This document shows positions 1-11,400 of a stretch of 34,251 bases of DNA, one piece after another. The position numbers and the translations under genes were made by a program. Under the pieces are notes generated by a model. It did no database searches and was not told the DNA's origin. It was given only the letters and a program-made list of their open reading frames with translations. The stretch spans positions 1 through 34,251 of the forward strand of contig JAQGLR010000298.1 in the NCBI GenBank assembly GCA_028292765.1, in the 5' to 3' direction. The first letter of the stretch is position 1. Each line of letters starts with the position of its first letter. Source of the stretch: Massilia sp. (GTDB lineage Bacteria > Pseudomonadota > Gammaproteobacteria > Burkholderiales > Burkholderiaceae_D).

Positions 1-2
1 CG

Positions 3-539
3 CGCCTGCGCGTGAACAACGTGTATGCGAACCTGCTCAAGCAGGGAAAAGGCGAAGGCCAGATGAGCGCGCAGCTGCAGGAAGCGAAGTGGCTCATCAA
101 AAATATGCGCCAGCGTTTCGATACGATCCTGCGTGTATCGCAAGCAATTGTGGAGCGTCAGAAGAACTTTTTCAGCCATGGCGCGGTTGCCATGCGTCCC
201 CTTGTGCTTCGCGAGATAGCTGATACACTAGGTCTGCACGAGAGCACAATTTCTCGCGTGACAACTCAGAAATTCATGCTGACCCCGCACGGCATGTTTG
301 AGTTGAAGTATTTCTTCGGAAGCCATGTCGCCACCGAAGCGGGGGGCGAAGCCTCTTCGACGGCGATCCGGGCGCTCATTGCGCAACTGACAGGAGCAGA
401 GGACCCAAGGAACCCATTATCCGACAGCAAGATCGCGGAAATGCTCGGTGAACAAGGAATGGTCATCGCGCGCCGTACGGTTGCAAAATACCGTGAGGCA
501 CTAAAGATTCCTCCGGTCAGTCTCCGCAAATCCTTGTAA
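3..539 (+). CDS. rpoN: RNA polymerase sigma-54 factor, C-terminal part (5' end outside window)
   Basis: Frame is open to the left edge ([12 protein letters not shown]...). Contains the HTH '[23 protein letters not shown]' and the RpoN box '[10 protein letters not shown]'. Confidence 0.97.
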   Translation, partial: RLRVNNVYANLLKQGKGEGQMSAQLQEAKWLIKNMRQRFDTILRVSQAIVERQKNFFSHGAVAMRPLVLREIADTLGLHESTISRVTTQKFMLTPHGMFELKYFFGSHVATEAGGEASSTAIRALIAQLTGAEDPRNPLSDSKIAEMLGEQGMVIARRTVAKYREALKIPPVSLRKSL

Positions 540-601
540 CAGCGGCCAGCCACGCGCCCCAAGCGCGATGCGTCAGCCGTTTCTTTTTCAAAGGAGTGTG
601 T

Positions 602-955
602 ATGAATCTCACTATCAGCGGTCACCACCTCGACGTAACCCCCGCCATCCGTGAATACGTACAGAACAAGCTGGAACGCATCACCCGCCATTTCGATCAA
701 GTGATTGACTCCCACGTCATCCTCGCCATCGACAACCTTACCGAAAAAGACAAAAGGCAAAAAGCCGAAATCAACCTGCGCGTCTCGGGGAAGATGGTGC
801 ACGTGGAAAGTGTGGCGCAAGATTTGTATGCCGCGATCGACCTGCTGATGGACAGGCTGGATCGCCAGGTCATGAAATACAAGAGCATCATGCAAAACCA
901 TAGTCACGAGTCGCTCAAGCGTCGTCCTGAAGGCGGAGAGGCTGTTGCTGCCTGA
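602..955 (+). CDS. hpf: Ribosome hibernation promoting factor (HPF/RaiA family)
   Basis: [32 protein letters not shown]... is a typical short HPF. Directly downstream of rpoN. SD-like 'aaaggag' precedes the ATG at 602. Confidence 0.96.
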   Translation: MNLTISGHHLDVTPAIREYVQNKLERITRHFDQVIDSHVILAIDNLTEKDKRQKAEINLRVSGKMVHVESVAQDLYAAIDLLMDRLDRQVMKYKSIMQNHSHESLKRRPEGGEAVAA

Positions 956-981
956 TCGGCAACGAAGCACCGTCTGAACGA

Positions 982-1003
982 GGGCGCCGGAAGGCGCCCT
1001 TTT
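982..1003 (+). terminator. Rho-independent terminator after hpf
   Basis: GGGCGCC-ggaa-GGCGCCC followed by TTTT. Confidence 0.8.
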
Positions 1004-1037
1004 CAATTGGTGGAGCCCGCGGCACGGCTTCGATAGA

Positions 1038-2153
1038 ATGCATGTCTTTCCCACAATCCCACCGACCATGACCGACCATGTCCTGACCCGCGTTGCCAAC
1101 GGCACCGGCGTGATCACCCTCGACCGGCCAAAGGCCCTCAATTCCCTGTCGCTCGCCATGGTGCGGCGCCTGACCGAGACCCTGCTGGCCTGGCGCGACG
1201 ACGCCTCGGTCGACGCCGTCGTGATCACCAGCAGCAGCGAAAAAGCCCTGTGCGCAGGCGGCGACATCCGTTTCTTCCATGAAGCCGGCCACGCGGCGCC
1301 GACCGGCGGCAGCGCCTTGCTCGAAGATTTCTTCACCGAAGAATATGCGCTGAACCACCTGGTCCACTTCTATCCGAAACCCTATATTTCGCTGATGGAT
1401 GGGGTCGTGATGGGCGGCGGCATGGGCATTGCCCAGGGCGGGCCCGAGACCGGCCTGCGCATCGTTACCGACCGCACGAAAATGGCGATGCCGGAAGTGA
1501 ACATCGGCCTGTTCCCGGACGTCGGCGGCAGCCATTTCCTGTCGCACGCGCCCGGGCAACTGGGCAACTACCTGGGCCTCACCGGCCTCACGATCGGCGC
1601 GGCCGATGCGCTGTATGTCGGGCTGGCCGACGTGTTCGTGCCGGGCGCGCAACTGGGCGAACTGAAGGCGCTGATCGACACGGCGCCCGGGGCCCAGCTG
1701 GCGGCAAGCATCCGCGCATTCGGCGCGCGCTTCGCGGATGCCGCCGGGCCGAGCGCCCTGCAGGCGGCGCGCGGCGCGATCGATGTCCACTTCGGCGCCG
1801 GATCCGTGGCGGCGATCATGACCTCACTGGAGGGCGACGCCAGCCCGTTTGCACAAAAGGCGCTGGACGCGATGCGCCAGCGTTCGCCGCTCCTGATGTG
1901 CGTGACGCGCGACATGCTGCTGCGCGGGGCTGCGCTCGGCGTGGCCGATTGCCTGCGCATGGAACGCTCGCTGGTGCGCCGCAATTTCGAGCACGGCGAA
2001 GTGCTGGAAGGCGTGCGCGCGCTGGTGATCGACAAGGACAACCTGCCGAAGTGGAATCCGCCGACGCTGGGTGATGTGAGCCCGGACATGGTGGCGCGCT
2101 TCTTCGAGCCGGTATGGCCGGATTACGCGCATCCGCTGCGGCATTTGGACTAA
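1038..2153 (+). CDS. Enoyl-CoA hydratase/isomerase family protein, probable 3-hydroxyisobutyryl-CoA hydrolase (start may be 1068)
   Basis: Crotonase fold motifs 'ALCAGGDIRFFHEAG', 'PYISLMDGVVMGGGMGIAQ' and 'MAMPEVNIGLFPDVGGSHFLS' are HIBCH-like. Length 371 aa. Confidence 0.88.
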   Translation: MHVFPTIPPTMTDHVLTRVANGTGVITLDRPKALNSLSLAMVRRLTETLLAWRDDASVDAVVITSSSEKALCAGGDIRFFHEAGHAAPTGGSALLEDFFTEEYALNHLVHFYPKPYISLMDGVVMGGGMGIAQGGPETGLRIVTDRTKMAMPEVNIGLFPDVGGSHFLSHAPGQLGNYLGLTGLTIGAADALYVGLADVFVPGAQLGELKALIDTAPGAQLAASIRAFGARFADAAGPSALQAARGAIDVHFGAGSVAAIMTSLEGDASPFAQKALDAMRQRSPLLMCVTRDMLLRGAALGVADCLRMERSLVRRNFEHGEVLEGVRALVIDKDNLPKWNPPTLGDVSPDMVARFFEPVWPDYAHPLRHLD

Positions 2154-2172
2154 ACGGTATCGGGGTTTCGTA

Positions 2173-2194
2173 GCGTGGGCGCTTGAGCCCACGC
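2173..2194. repeat. Palindromic hairpin, REP-like (GCGTGGGC-gcttga-GCCCACGC)
   Basis: Perfect 8-bp stem with no T-tract, between convergent genes. Core GCCCACGC is shared with the element at 31.84-32.06 kb. Confidence 0.5.
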
Positions 2195-2211
2195 GCTGCG
2201 GTGACGGCAGC

Positions 2212-3078
2212 TCAGAACGACTGCTCGCGATGCCGCAGCACGACGCGCTCGGACTCGCCAAAATACGCCGCCAGGCGTTCGGCCATGTACACCGAGCGAT
2301 GCTGTCCGCCGGTGCAGCCGACGGCCACGGTCAGGTAGCTGCGGTTGTCGGTCTTGAACGAAGGCAGCCATTTTTCGACGAACTGGCGGATATCGTTGAG
2401 CATCTCGCCGGCACTGGGCTGGTTGTCGAGGAAGGCGATCACGGGCGCATCGCGGCCGGTGAGCGGACGCAGCGTGTGGTCGTAATAGGGGTTCGGGATG
2501 GCGCGCACGTCGAACACGAAGTCGGCATCGAGGGGCACGCCGACCTTGAAGGCGAACGACTCGAAGAACAGCGTCAGCGGTGCGTGCTTGACCTCGGCCA
2601 GCTCCTTGATCCAGCCGCGCAGCTTGTTGGCCGACGCCTCCGAGGTGTCGATCACGTGGCCGAGCTGCTCGATCGGCGCCAGGCGCTCGCGCTCCTCGGC
2701 GATGCATTCGATCAGGGTACGGCGCGATGCCGGATTTTCGCCGGGGCGCAGCTCGTGCGACAGCGGATGGCTGCGGCGCGTTTCCGAAAAGCGCGCCACG
2801 AGCGAATGGGTGCTCGAGGTCAGGAACATGACCTTCAGTTCATGCCCTTCGTCTTTCAGCTTGCGCACCGTGAGCGGCAGTTCGGTCAGCGACTCGGACG
2901 AACGGGCATCGACGGCGACCGCCAGTTTTTCCGTACCCTGGCTCGAGACGGCCTTCACGACATGCGGCAGCAAGCCCGGCGGCAGGTTGTCGACGCAGTA
3001 GTAGCCCGCGTCTTCCAGGACGTTCAGGGCGACGGATTTACCCGAGCCGGAGATACCGGTAATGAGGACGATGTGCAT
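2212..3078 (-). CDS. rapZ: RNase adapter protein RapZ
   Basis: [37 protein letters not shown]... has a Walker A; C-terminal '[20 protein letters not shown]'. Start taken at 3078 (ATG). Confidence 0.97.
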   Translation of the reverse strand: MHIVLITGISGSGKSVALNVLEDAGYYCVDNLPPGLLPHVVKAVSSQGTEKLAVAVDARSSESLTELPLTVRKLKDEGHELKVMFLTSSTHSLVARFSETRRSHPLSHELRPGENPASRRTLIECIAEERERLAPIEQLGHVIDTSEASANKLRGWIKELAEVKHAPLTLFFESFAFKVGVPLDADFVFDVRAIPNPYYDHTLRPLTGRDAPVIAFLDNQPSAGEMLNDIRQFVEKWLPSFKTDNRSYLTVAVGCTGGQHRSVYMAERLAAYFGESERVVLRHREQSF

Positions 3079-3268
3079 GGCTCGATGATACCCGAACAAC
3101 ATGGGCTTGTCGCGGCCAGCGTGCTGGCGGAGGGCGGGATCGGCATAAATACGTTCCGATGGCGCGAGATAATGGGGAATGTCGGGTCTGCTATCGGCGG
3201 GATTGTGGAACGCGTGGACTAGCCGGGGGGGATTGCCGTTGTAGCCTACGCATTCGCCGGGGAGCAAT

Positions 3269-4204
3269 TCAATCCGAGCTCATCGCTTGGCGTTGCCGCT
3301 CCATGAACTCCTGCAGCGTATCGATCCCGCGCAATTGCAGGATCGTGTTGCGCACCGCGGCTTCGAGCAGCACCGCGATGTTGCGGCCGGCGGCGACCGG
3401 AATGACGACCTTGCGGATCGGCAGGCCCAGCACTTCCTCGGTCGGGAAGTGGAAGGGCAGGCGCTCGACTTCTTCGTCCAGCACGCCGCGCTTGACCAGG
3501 TGGACGATGAGTTTCAGGCGCATCTTGCGGCGCACCGCCGTCTCGCCGAAGATCGCCTTGATGTCGAGCAGGCCGAGGCCGCGCACCTCGAGCAGGTTTT
3601 GCAGCAGCGGCGGGCAGCGCCCTTCGATCATGTTCGGTGCGATGCGCGAGAATTCCACCGCGTCGTCGGCCACCAGGCCGTGCGAGCGCGAAATCAGTTC
3701 CAGTCCCAGCTCGCTTTTGCCCAGGCCCGAGTCGCCGGTAATCAACACGCCCACGCCCAGCACGTCCATGAAGACGCCGTGCATGATGACGCGCTGCGCC
3801 AGCTTTTTGGAGAGATACACGCGCAGGAAGTCGATCACCTGCGCCGCCGGCAGCGGGGTCGAGAACAGCGGGATGTTCTGCTCGTCGCAGATGGCGAGGA
3901 TGTCGGGCGGGGTTTCGAGGCCTTGCGCGATGATCAGCGCCGGCGGGCCGCCACCGATCAGTTCGCCGATGACGTGGCTGCGCGAACTCGATTTCAGGCG
4001 GTGGTAGTAATTCAGTTCCTGGTGCCCGAAGACCTGGATACGGCCCGGGTGGATCAGGTTCAGGTGGCCGACCTGGTCGGCGGCCGAGGCGACGTCGCCC
4101 GAGATCAGCCGCTCGCCGCCCGGAAAGCCGGCGAACCAGCCAAGTTGCAGGCTATCGCGGTTATCGTCGTACAGCCGTTGGATGGTAAGCGGAGTCTGCA
4201 GCAT
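3269..4204 (-). CDS. hprK: HPr(Ser) kinase/phosphorylase
   Basis: Walker A '[17 protein letters not shown]' and C-terminal HprK signature '[31 protein letters not shown]'. Confidence 0.97.
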   Translation of the reverse strand: MLQTPLTIQRLYDDNRDSLQLGWFAGFPGGERLISGDVASAADQVGHLNLIHPGRIQVFGHQELNYYHRLKSSSRSHVIGELIGGGPPALIIAQGLETPPDILAICDEQNIPLFSTPLPAAQVIDFLRVYLSKKLAQRVIMHGVFMDVLGVGVLITGDSGLGKSELGLELISRSHGLVADDAVEFSRIAPNMIEGRCPPLLQNLLEVRGLGLLDIKAIFGETAVRRKMRLKLIVHLVKRGVLDEEVERLPFHFPTEEVLGLPIRKVVIPVAAGRNIAVLLEAAVRNTILQLRGIDTLQEFMERQRQAMSSD

Positions 4205-4213
4205 GACCCAATT

Positions 4214-4696
4214 TTACCCCATGGCTTGCAAGCTGGGTTGCCAGTTGATAATACGTTCGTGCACCGAACGCGGATCGGGGTCGGTCGCCAGCGCCGTGCG
4301 GATCGCCTCGTCCGAGAACAGCTCGGCGATTTCGGACAGGATTTCCAGGTGCTGCTGGGTGACGTGGTCCGGGATCAGGAGGAAGAACAGCAGGTTCACC
4401 GGCTGGCCGTCGGGGGACTCGAACGGAATCGGGTCGGCCAGGCGGACAAACGCGGCGATCGGCTGCTTCAGGCTCTTGCTGCCCTTGATGCGTCCATGCG
4501 GCACGGCCACGCCATGCCCGAGGCCGGTCGAACCGAGGCGCTCGCGCGCGAACAGGTTTTCGGACACCGTCGAACGCGCGATGCCGCAGTTGTTCTCGAA
4601 AATCAGTCCGGCCTGTTCGAAGGCGCGTTTCTTGCTCGACACTTCGATGTCGAGCTGGACGTTTTCAAGCGACAGAATTTTGCTGAGGTTGGTCAT
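4214..4696 (-). CDS. ptsN: PTS IIA-like nitrogen regulatory protein
   Basis: IIA-Ntr motif 'GLGHGVAVPHGRIKG'; adjacent to hprK. Confidence 0.95.
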   Translation of the reverse strand: MTNLSKILSLENVQLDIEVSSKKRAFEQAGLIFENNCGIARSTVSENLFARERLGSTGLGHGVAVPHGRIKGSKSLKQPIAAFVRLADPIPFESPDGQPVNLLFFLLIPDHVTQQHLEILSEIAELFSDEAIRTALATDPDPRSVHERIINWQPSLQAMG

Positions 4697-5062
4697 AACA
4701 CGCTTCTAATGTTGCGGCGTACATAGCCGACTTGCCGAGCAGAATTATAGGCCTGTTTCCCGGCCATGTAATTCGGTTTCGCGTCGGTATCGTACCCCTG
4801 TCATCGACTGCTTTCGAGTCCACACTCAGTGATATCAGGGCGGCCATTTGCGCTTCGACAAGGATTCACGCAATTTCCGTTACGGAAATCAATGCGGGAT
4901 GAATAATTGAGGGAAAGAGGGGCGATTCGCCGTCGTTTCCCCGTCTTTGCACAAAAAAAAGGCAATTCGAAAGAAACTACTAATCGTTGTTTGTTCGTCA
5001 GTATCTGTGGCTGGAAAGGTACATACAGCCCGCCTCTTGCTTGTTTTTTGCCTGCTCTTTGT

Positions 5063-5893
5063 TTACTGGCGCGCACCGCGCAGGTTGTGCGGACGCACGG
5101 TACTGAAATTGGTGCGCCACGGATTGATGTCGAGTCCGCCACGGCGCGTATAACGCGCATACACCGCCAGCTTGGTCGGTTTGCACTGGCGCAGGATGTC
5201 GATGAAGATCCGCTCGACACATTGTTCGTGAAATTCGTTGTGCTCGCGGAAACCGATCAGGTAGCGCAGCAAGCCTTCCTGGTCGATCTGCGGTCCCACG
5301 TAGTGAATCTGCACGCTGCCCCAGTCCGGCTGGCCGGTCACCAGGCAGTTCGATTTCAGCAGGTTCGACACCAGCGTTTCTTCGACCGGCGCCTCGTTCA
5401 GGTTCGCGCTCAACAGGTGCGGCGCCGGCGAATAGTCATCGATCTCGATGTCGAGGCGGTCGAGGGAATAGCCCTCGAGTTCGCCCATCTTCAGCTTGCC
5501 GAAGCTTTCCGGTTCAGTGAGCGTGATGTGCACCGGCGCACCAAAGGCGTTCGACAGGTCCTCGCGCAGCAGCGCCAGCAGGGCGTCGGGGCCGGCCACG
5601 CGCGTCTGGTTGAACGAGTTCAGGTAGAGCTTGAACGACTTCGACTCGACAATGTTCGGCGAATCGGCCGGCGCGCTGATGGTGGCGATCCCCACCTGCG
5701 GCTTGCCGCGCATGTTCAGCCACGACAACTCGTAGGCATTCCAGATGTCCAGGCCGAAGAAGGGCAGGGTGCCGGTGATGGCCAGTTCGTCGCGCTTTTG
5801 CTGGCGCGGGATCGGGAACAGCAACTCCGGCGCGTACTGGGTCTGGTAAGCGGAGGATTTGCCAAGTGGCGATTGATCGGGGGTATTGGTCAT
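5063..5893 (-). CDS. queF: NADPH-dependent 7-cyano-7-deazaguanine reductase QueF
   Basis: Motifs '[17 protein letters not shown]', '[26 protein letters not shown]' and '[14 protein letters not shown]'. Start taken at 5893. Confidence 0.96.
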   Translation of the reverse strand: MTNTPDQSPLGKSSAYQTQYAPELLFPIPRQQKRDELAITGTLPFFGLDIWNAYELSWLNMRGKPQVGIATISAPADSPNIVESKSFKLYLNSFNQTRVAGPDALLALLREDLSNAFGAPVHITLTEPESFGKLKMGELEGYSLDRLDIEIDDYSPAPHLLSANLNEAPVEETLVSNLLKSNCLVTGQPDWGSVQIHYVGPQIDQEGLLRYLIGFREHNEFHEQCVERIFIDILRQCKPTKLAVYARYTRRGGLDINPWRTNFSTVRPHNLRGARQ

Positions 5894-5915
5894 GGTCTCG
5901 TCTCGATGAGCCGGC

Positions 5916-5946
5916 GCGCCGCCTTGGCGCGCCGCCAAGGCGGCGC
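5916..5946. promoter_or_regulatory. Strong hairpin in the ilvA-queF intergenic region, immediately upstream of queF
   Basis: GCGCCGCCTTGGCG-cgc-CGCCAAGGCGGCGC is a perfect 14-bp stem with a 3-nt loop and no T-run on the minus strand. Confidence 0.55.
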
Positions 5947-6067
5947 CTCGAAAGCCGGTCTGGCGGCGGCAAAGCGGCGTATCGTACACCTTTCCGGATC
6001 AGACTGCGCGTCGGGATCGCTTGCGGGACAGGCGGCGCTTGCAGCAGGACCTGGGGTGCTGCGGAAG

Positions 6068-7600
6068 TTACAGGAACAGCTTGTACACCGGATTGGCGCT
6101 CTCATCCCAATACCGGTACCCGAGTGTCGCCAGAAACTGCCGGAACTCATCCATCTCCCCGCCCGGCACCTGCAGCCCGACCAAAATGCGCCCCACATCC
6201 CCACCCTGGTTCCGATAGTGAAACAGCGAAATATTCCAGTTCGGCGCCATGCTGTCCAGGAAACGCATCAGCGCGCCGGGCCGCTCGGGGAACTCGAAGC
6301 GGTACAGCAGTTCGTCCTGCGCCAGTGCGCTTTTCCCGCCGACCAGGTGGCGGATGTGCAGCTTGGCCAGTTCGTCGTGCGTGAGGTCGAGCGTCGGGAA
6401 GTCGTGCTGCTCGAAGGTGCGCGCGAGCAGGCCGGACTCGCCGCGGCTGCCCACTTGCACGCCGACGAAAATATGGGCCTGGCGGGCGTCGCTGATGCGG
6501 TAGTTGAACTCGGTGACGTTGCGCGGTCCCACCAGCGAACAGAAGCGGCGAAAGCTGCCGCGCTGCTCGGGAATGGTCACCGCGAACACGGCTTCGCGCG
6601 CCTCGCCCAGTTCGGCGCGTTCGGCCACGAAACGCAGGCGGTCGAAATTCATGTTGGCGCCGCAGGCGACCGCCACCAGGGTCTCGCCCCGAATCGGCTG
6701 GCGCGCCATCTGGGAGCGCTCGACATACGCCTTGGCGCCCGCCACGGCCAGCGCGCCGGCCGGTTCCAGGATGCTGCGCGTGTCCTGGAACACGTCCTGG
6801 ATCGCGGCGCAAATCGCATCGGTGTCGACCAGGATGATCTCGTCGACCACCTCGCGCGCCACGCGGAAGGTCTCTTCCCCCACCAGGCGCACCGCGGTGC
6901 CGTCCGAGAACAGGCCGACGTCGGGCAGGGTGATGCGCTGGCCCGCCTTCAGGCTGCGCGCCATCGCGTCCGAATCAACGGTTTGCACGCCGATGATGCG
7001 GATGTCGGGCCGCACCGCTTTCACATAGGCGCCGATGCCCGAAATCAGCCCGCCACCGCCGATGGCAACGAAAATCGCGTGGATCGGCCCCGCGTGCTGG
7101 CGCAGGATTTCCATGCCGATCGTGCCCTGGCCGGCGATCACGTCGGGATCGTCGAACGGGTGCACGAACGTGAGTTTCTGTTCGCGCTCCAGCGTCAGGG
7201 CGTGCTGGTAGGCGTCGGTGTAGGAGTCGCCGTGCAGCACCACCTCGACCGCCGCGCCGCCGCGCGCCTTGACGGCGTCGATCTTCAGTTGCGGGGTGGT
7301 GGTCGGCATCACGATCAGCGCGCGGCAGCCGAGGCGGGCGGCGGACAGCGCCACGCCCTGCGCATGGTTGCCGGCCGAGGCGCAGATGACGCCGCGGGCC
7401 AGGGATTCGGGCGACAAATGCGCCATCTTGTTGTAGGCGCCGCGCAGCTTGAAGCTGAACACGCTCTGCATGTCTTCGCGCTTGAACCAGATGCGGTTGC
7501 CGAAGCGTTGCGACAGGGTCGGGGCCAGTTCGAGCGGGGTTTCGACGGCGACGTCGTAGACGCGGGCGGTCAGGATCTTCTTGAGGTAGTCAATGGTCAT
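6068..7600 (-). CDS. ilvA: Threonine ammonia-lyase, biosynthetic
   Basis: PLP motif 'SFKLRGAYNKMAHL', 'ASAGNHAQGVA', 'GGGGLISGIG', plus two C-terminal ACT-like regions. Start taken at 7600. Confidence 0.95.
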   Translation of the reverse strand: MTIDYLKKILTARVYDVAVETPLELAPTLSQRFGNRIWFKREDMQSVFSFKLRGAYNKMAHLSPESLARGVICASAGNHAQGVALSAARLGCRALIVMPTTTPQLKIDAVKARGGAAVEVVLHGDSYTDAYQHALTLEREQKLTFVHPFDDPDVIAGQGTIGMEILRQHAGPIHAIFVAIGGGGLISGIGAYVKAVRPDIRIIGVQTVDSDAMARSLKAGQRITLPDVGLFSDGTAVRLVGEETFRVAREVVDEIILVDTDAICAAIQDVFQDTRSILEPAGALAVAGAKAYVERSQMARQPIRGETLVAVACGANMNFDRLRFVAERAELGEAREAVFAVTIPEQRGSFRRFCSLVGPRNVTEFNYRISDARQAHIFVGVQVGSRGESGLLARTFEQHDFPTLDLTHDELAKLHIRHLVGGKSALAQDELLYRFEFPERPGALMRFLDSMAPNWNISLFHYRNQGGDVGRILVGLQVPGGEMDEFRQFLATLGYRYWDESANPVYKLFL

Positions 7601-7795
7601 GGTCGGCGCAAAAGCGGGAAAAAACGAAGTATGGTCGGCCAGTATCCTGGTTCCTGTGACGCGAGACTGTTTTCCCCAGTGGGTGACCGGGACCTGCAGT
7701 GCGATACGAGGCGCTGGGTTGCAGGCTCGTCGTATCGTGTCGGGGCGATGGGTTTTCCTCATTATAATAAACACCTCCCACTTTAAATTCCACCG

Positions 7796-8299
7796 ATGAT
7801 CGAAACCGCTGTCCTCTGGCTGCTCAAGGTCCTCGCCGCTCCCACAGTCGGGCTCACATCGGTATTCCTCATCAGTTTCGTTTCCGCCACGCTGGTGCCG
7901 CTCGGCTCAGAGCCGGCCGTGTTCGCGGTCGTGAAGGCCAACGAGGCGATGTTCTGGCCGGCGATCATCGTCGCCACCATCGGCAACACGCTCGGCGGGG
8001 CGGTCGACTACTACCTCGGCTACCGCGCGAAGATCGCCTTCGCCAAAGAGCGCCAGAGCCGCTGGTTCGGCTGGCTGGCGAAATACGGTGCGAAAACCAT
8101 GCTGCTGTCCTGGGTGCCGGGCATTGGCGACCCGCTCTGCACGCTGGCGGGCTGGCTGCGCATGCCGTTCTGGCCGAGCGTCATGTACATGATGATCGGC
8201 AAATTCGGACGCTACCTCACCATGACGCTCGTGCTGCTGTATGTGCCGGACGACTTCTGGCGCGGCCTCGGCGACATGATCACGCGGATCACGGGCTGA
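7796..8299 (+). CDS. YqaA/DedA-like (VTT) small membrane protein
   Basis: Hydrophobic protein with 'FVSATLVPLGSEPAVF', 'ATIGNTLGGAVDYYLGY' and 'WVPGIGDPLCTLAGWLRM' motifs. Confidence 0.85.
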   Translation: MIETAVLWLLKVLAAPTVGLTSVFLISFVSATLVPLGSEPAVFAVVKANEAMFWPAIIVATIGNTLGGAVDYYLGYRAKIAFAKERQSRWFGWLAKYGAKTMLLSWVPGIGDPLCTLAGWLRMPFWPSVMYMMIGKFGRYLTMTLVLLYVPDDFWRGLGDMITRITG

Positions 8300-8479
8300 C
8301 CGGCCTGCGGCATATTTTCGATGCCTCAGCAGGTCCCTTTGCACACGTAATTCGCACGGAGAGTGTCTTTTGGGCAGTTTGTTGCTGCCGGCGCGTTTCG
8401 AAATTTTCCCGGCCCAGCATTGTGCGGCGCAATAAGCTAGAATGGTTGTCCTTCGGGCCAGACCATTGTTGACCTCATC

Positions 8480-11400
8480 ATGAATGCCCCAGCACAAATC
8501 CATACCCTCCTGGCCGACAACGCCCAGACGCGCCTGCGCGAAATTCCCTACAACTACACCTCGTTTTCGGACCGCGAAATCGTGATCCGCCTGCTGGGCG
8601 AATCGTCATGGCAGTTGCTCGACGAGCTGCGCGGCGCGCGCCAGACCGGCCGCTCGGCGCGCATGCTGTACGAGGTGCTGGGCGACATCTGGGTGGTGCG
8701 GCGCAATCCCTACCTGCAGGATGACATGCTGGACAATCCGAAGCGGCGCCAGAAGCTGATCGACGCCTTGCACCATCGGCTCGCCGAAGTCGACAAGCGG
8801 CGCTTGACGGTGGATACGGGCGAAGGCGATGCGGCCCTGGTGGCAGCCCGCAGCACCGCCGTCGAACGCTTGCTGGCCGCCGCCCGCCGCGCCGTGGACG
8901 ACTTCGGCCGCGAGTTCCGCGAGATGTACGACCTGCGCAAGCGTGCGCGCGCCGTGCTGGGCGCCTACACGGAGAAACGCAACATCCGCTTCGACGGCTT
9001 CCACCGCGTCTCGCACGTGACCGACGCCACCGACTGGCGCGTCGAATACCCGTTCCTGGTGCTGGTGCCCGACAGCGAGGAAGAAATGGCCGGCCTGGTC
9101 AAAGGCTGCATCGAACTCGGCCTGACCATCATCCCGCGCGGCGGCGGCACCGGCTACACGGGTGGGGCGATTCCGCTCACCAGCATGTCGGCCGTGATCA
9201 ACACGGAAAAGCTGATTGGACTGGGCGAAGTCGAGATGACGCGCCTGCCCGGCCTCGATCGCGACTACGCGACCATCCACACCGGCGCCGGCGTGGTCAC
9301 CCAGCGCGTCTCGCAGGCCGCCGAAAAGGCCGGCTTCGTGTTCGCGGTGGACCCGACTTCGGCGCACGCGTCCTGCATCGGCGGCAATATCGCGATGAAC
9401 GCGGGCGGCAAAAAGGCGGTCCTGTGGGGCACGGCGCTGGACAACCTGGCCTCGTGGCGCATGGTCGACCCGAACGGCGACTGGCTGGAAGTCACGCGCC
9501 TCGAGCACAATTTATCCAAGATCCACGACGCCCCGACCGCCATCTTCAAGCTCGAATGGACCCATCCCGCGGTAAAAGGTGCGCCGAAAGGACAGCCCTT
9601 CCGCACCGAGACGCTGACGATTGCCGGCCGCAAGTTCCGCAAGGAGGGCCTGGGCAAGGACGTCACCGACAAATTCCTCTCCGGCCTGCCGGGCATCCAG
9701 AAAGAGGGCACCGACGGCCTGATTACGTCCGCGCGCTGGATCCTGCACAAGATGCCGAAGTTCACCCGTACCGTGGCGCTGGAATTCTTCGGCCAGGCGC
9801 GCGATGCGATCCCGTCGATCGTCGAAATCAAGGATTACCTCGACAGCCTGCCCAAGAACGGCAAGCCCGAGTTCGAGACCCTGCGCCTGGCGGGCCTCGA
9901 GCACCTGGACGAGCGCTACCTGCGCGCGGTCGGCTATGCCACCAAATCGAAGCGCGGCACGCTGCCGAAGATGGCCTTGTTCGGGGATATCGTCGGCGAC
10001 GACGAAAACGCCGTCGCCCTGGCCGCATCGGAAGTGGTGCGCATCGCGAACACCCGCGTGGGCGAAGGTTTTGTCGCCGTCAGCCCCGAGGCGCGCAAGA
10101 AATTCTGGCTGGACCGCGCCCGCACCGCGGCCATCGCGCGCCACACCAACGCTTTTAAAATCAACGAAGACGTCGTCATTCCCCTGAACCGGATGGGCGA
10201 GTACACCGACGGCATCGAGCGCATCAACATCGAACTGTCGATCAAGAACAAGCTGCAGCTGGCCGGCGAACTGCACGCTTACCTGTCGAACGGCCACCTG
10301 CCCCTGGAAAAAAGCGACGACGCCAGCGGCGACCAGGTCGACCGCGACGAGATCATGGGCGACCGCCCCGAGCAGGCGCTGGCGCTGGTGGACGCGGTGC
10401 GCGCGCGCTGGACCTACCTGCTGGCCAACCTCGACCAGCCGCTGGTGGATGCGCACCACCAGCTCGACGCGCTCGGCCTCGGCCATCTCTCCGGCGTGCT
10501 CGACAACCGGATCGGCAACCAGCCGCACGCCACCCTGTTCGACGTGGTCCAGGACCATACCGTGCGCGTGTCGTGGAAACAGGAACTGCGCGCGCCGCTG
10601 CGCCAGGTCTTCAACGGCGCCGCCTACAAATGCATCCTCGACGAATGCACGGCGATCCACAAGCGGGTGCTGCGCTCGCGCGTGTTCGTGGCGCTGCACA
10701 TGCACGCCGGCGACGGCAACGTGCATACGAATCTGCCGGTGAACTCCGACGACTACGCGATGCTGCAGGACGCCCACCAGGCGGTCGAGCGCATCATGCG
10801 GCTGGCCCGTTCCCTGGACGGCGTGATTTCGGGCGAACACGGCATCGGCATCACCAAGCTCGAATTCCTCCACGATGACGAGATCCAGGAATTCCGCGAC
10901 TACAAACTGCGGGTCGACCCGGACGGGCGCTTCAACAAGGGCAAGCTGCTGAATTTAAAGGATGCGCATGCCGACCTGCGCAACGCCTACACGCCCTCGT
11001 TCGGGCTGATGGGCCACGAATCGCTCATCATGCAGCAGAGCGACATCGGCGAGATTGCCAACTCCATCAAGGACTGCCTGCGCTGCGGCAAGTGCAAACC
11101 GGTGTGCACGACCCACGTGCCGCAATCGAACTTGCTGTATTCGCCGCGCGACAAGATCCTCGCGACTTCGGCCCTGATCGAAGCCTTCCTGTATGAGGAG
11201 CAGACCCGCCGCGGCATCTCGATCCGGCACTGGGAAGAATTCGAGGACGTGTCCGATCACTGCACCGTCTGCCACAAGTGCGTGACCCCATGCCCGGTGA
11301 ACATCGACTTCGGCGACGTCTCGATGAACATGCGCAATTTGCTGCGCAAGATGGACAAGCGCAGTTTCAAGCCGGTCAACCGCGCGGCCATGTTCTTCCT

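Noticed and set aside
3079-3267. N-terminal extension of the rapZ ORF to 3267
   Set aside because: RapZ homology begins at [15 protein letters not shown] (3078); the extension is intergenic-like read-through.
4697-5062. Possible gene or ncRNA in the ptsN-queF intergenic region, with the small palindrome ATTTCCG-tta-CGGAAAT (4873-4889)
   Set aside because: No coding signal; the dyad is short (7 bp) and could easily be a promoter or operator or chance. Not strong enough to call.
4907-7786. 959-aa plus-strand ORF antisense to queF and ilvA
   Set aside because: High-GC shadow ORF: composition is R/H/A/Q-rich with no recognisable domain, while queF and ilvA on the other strand have clear family motifs.
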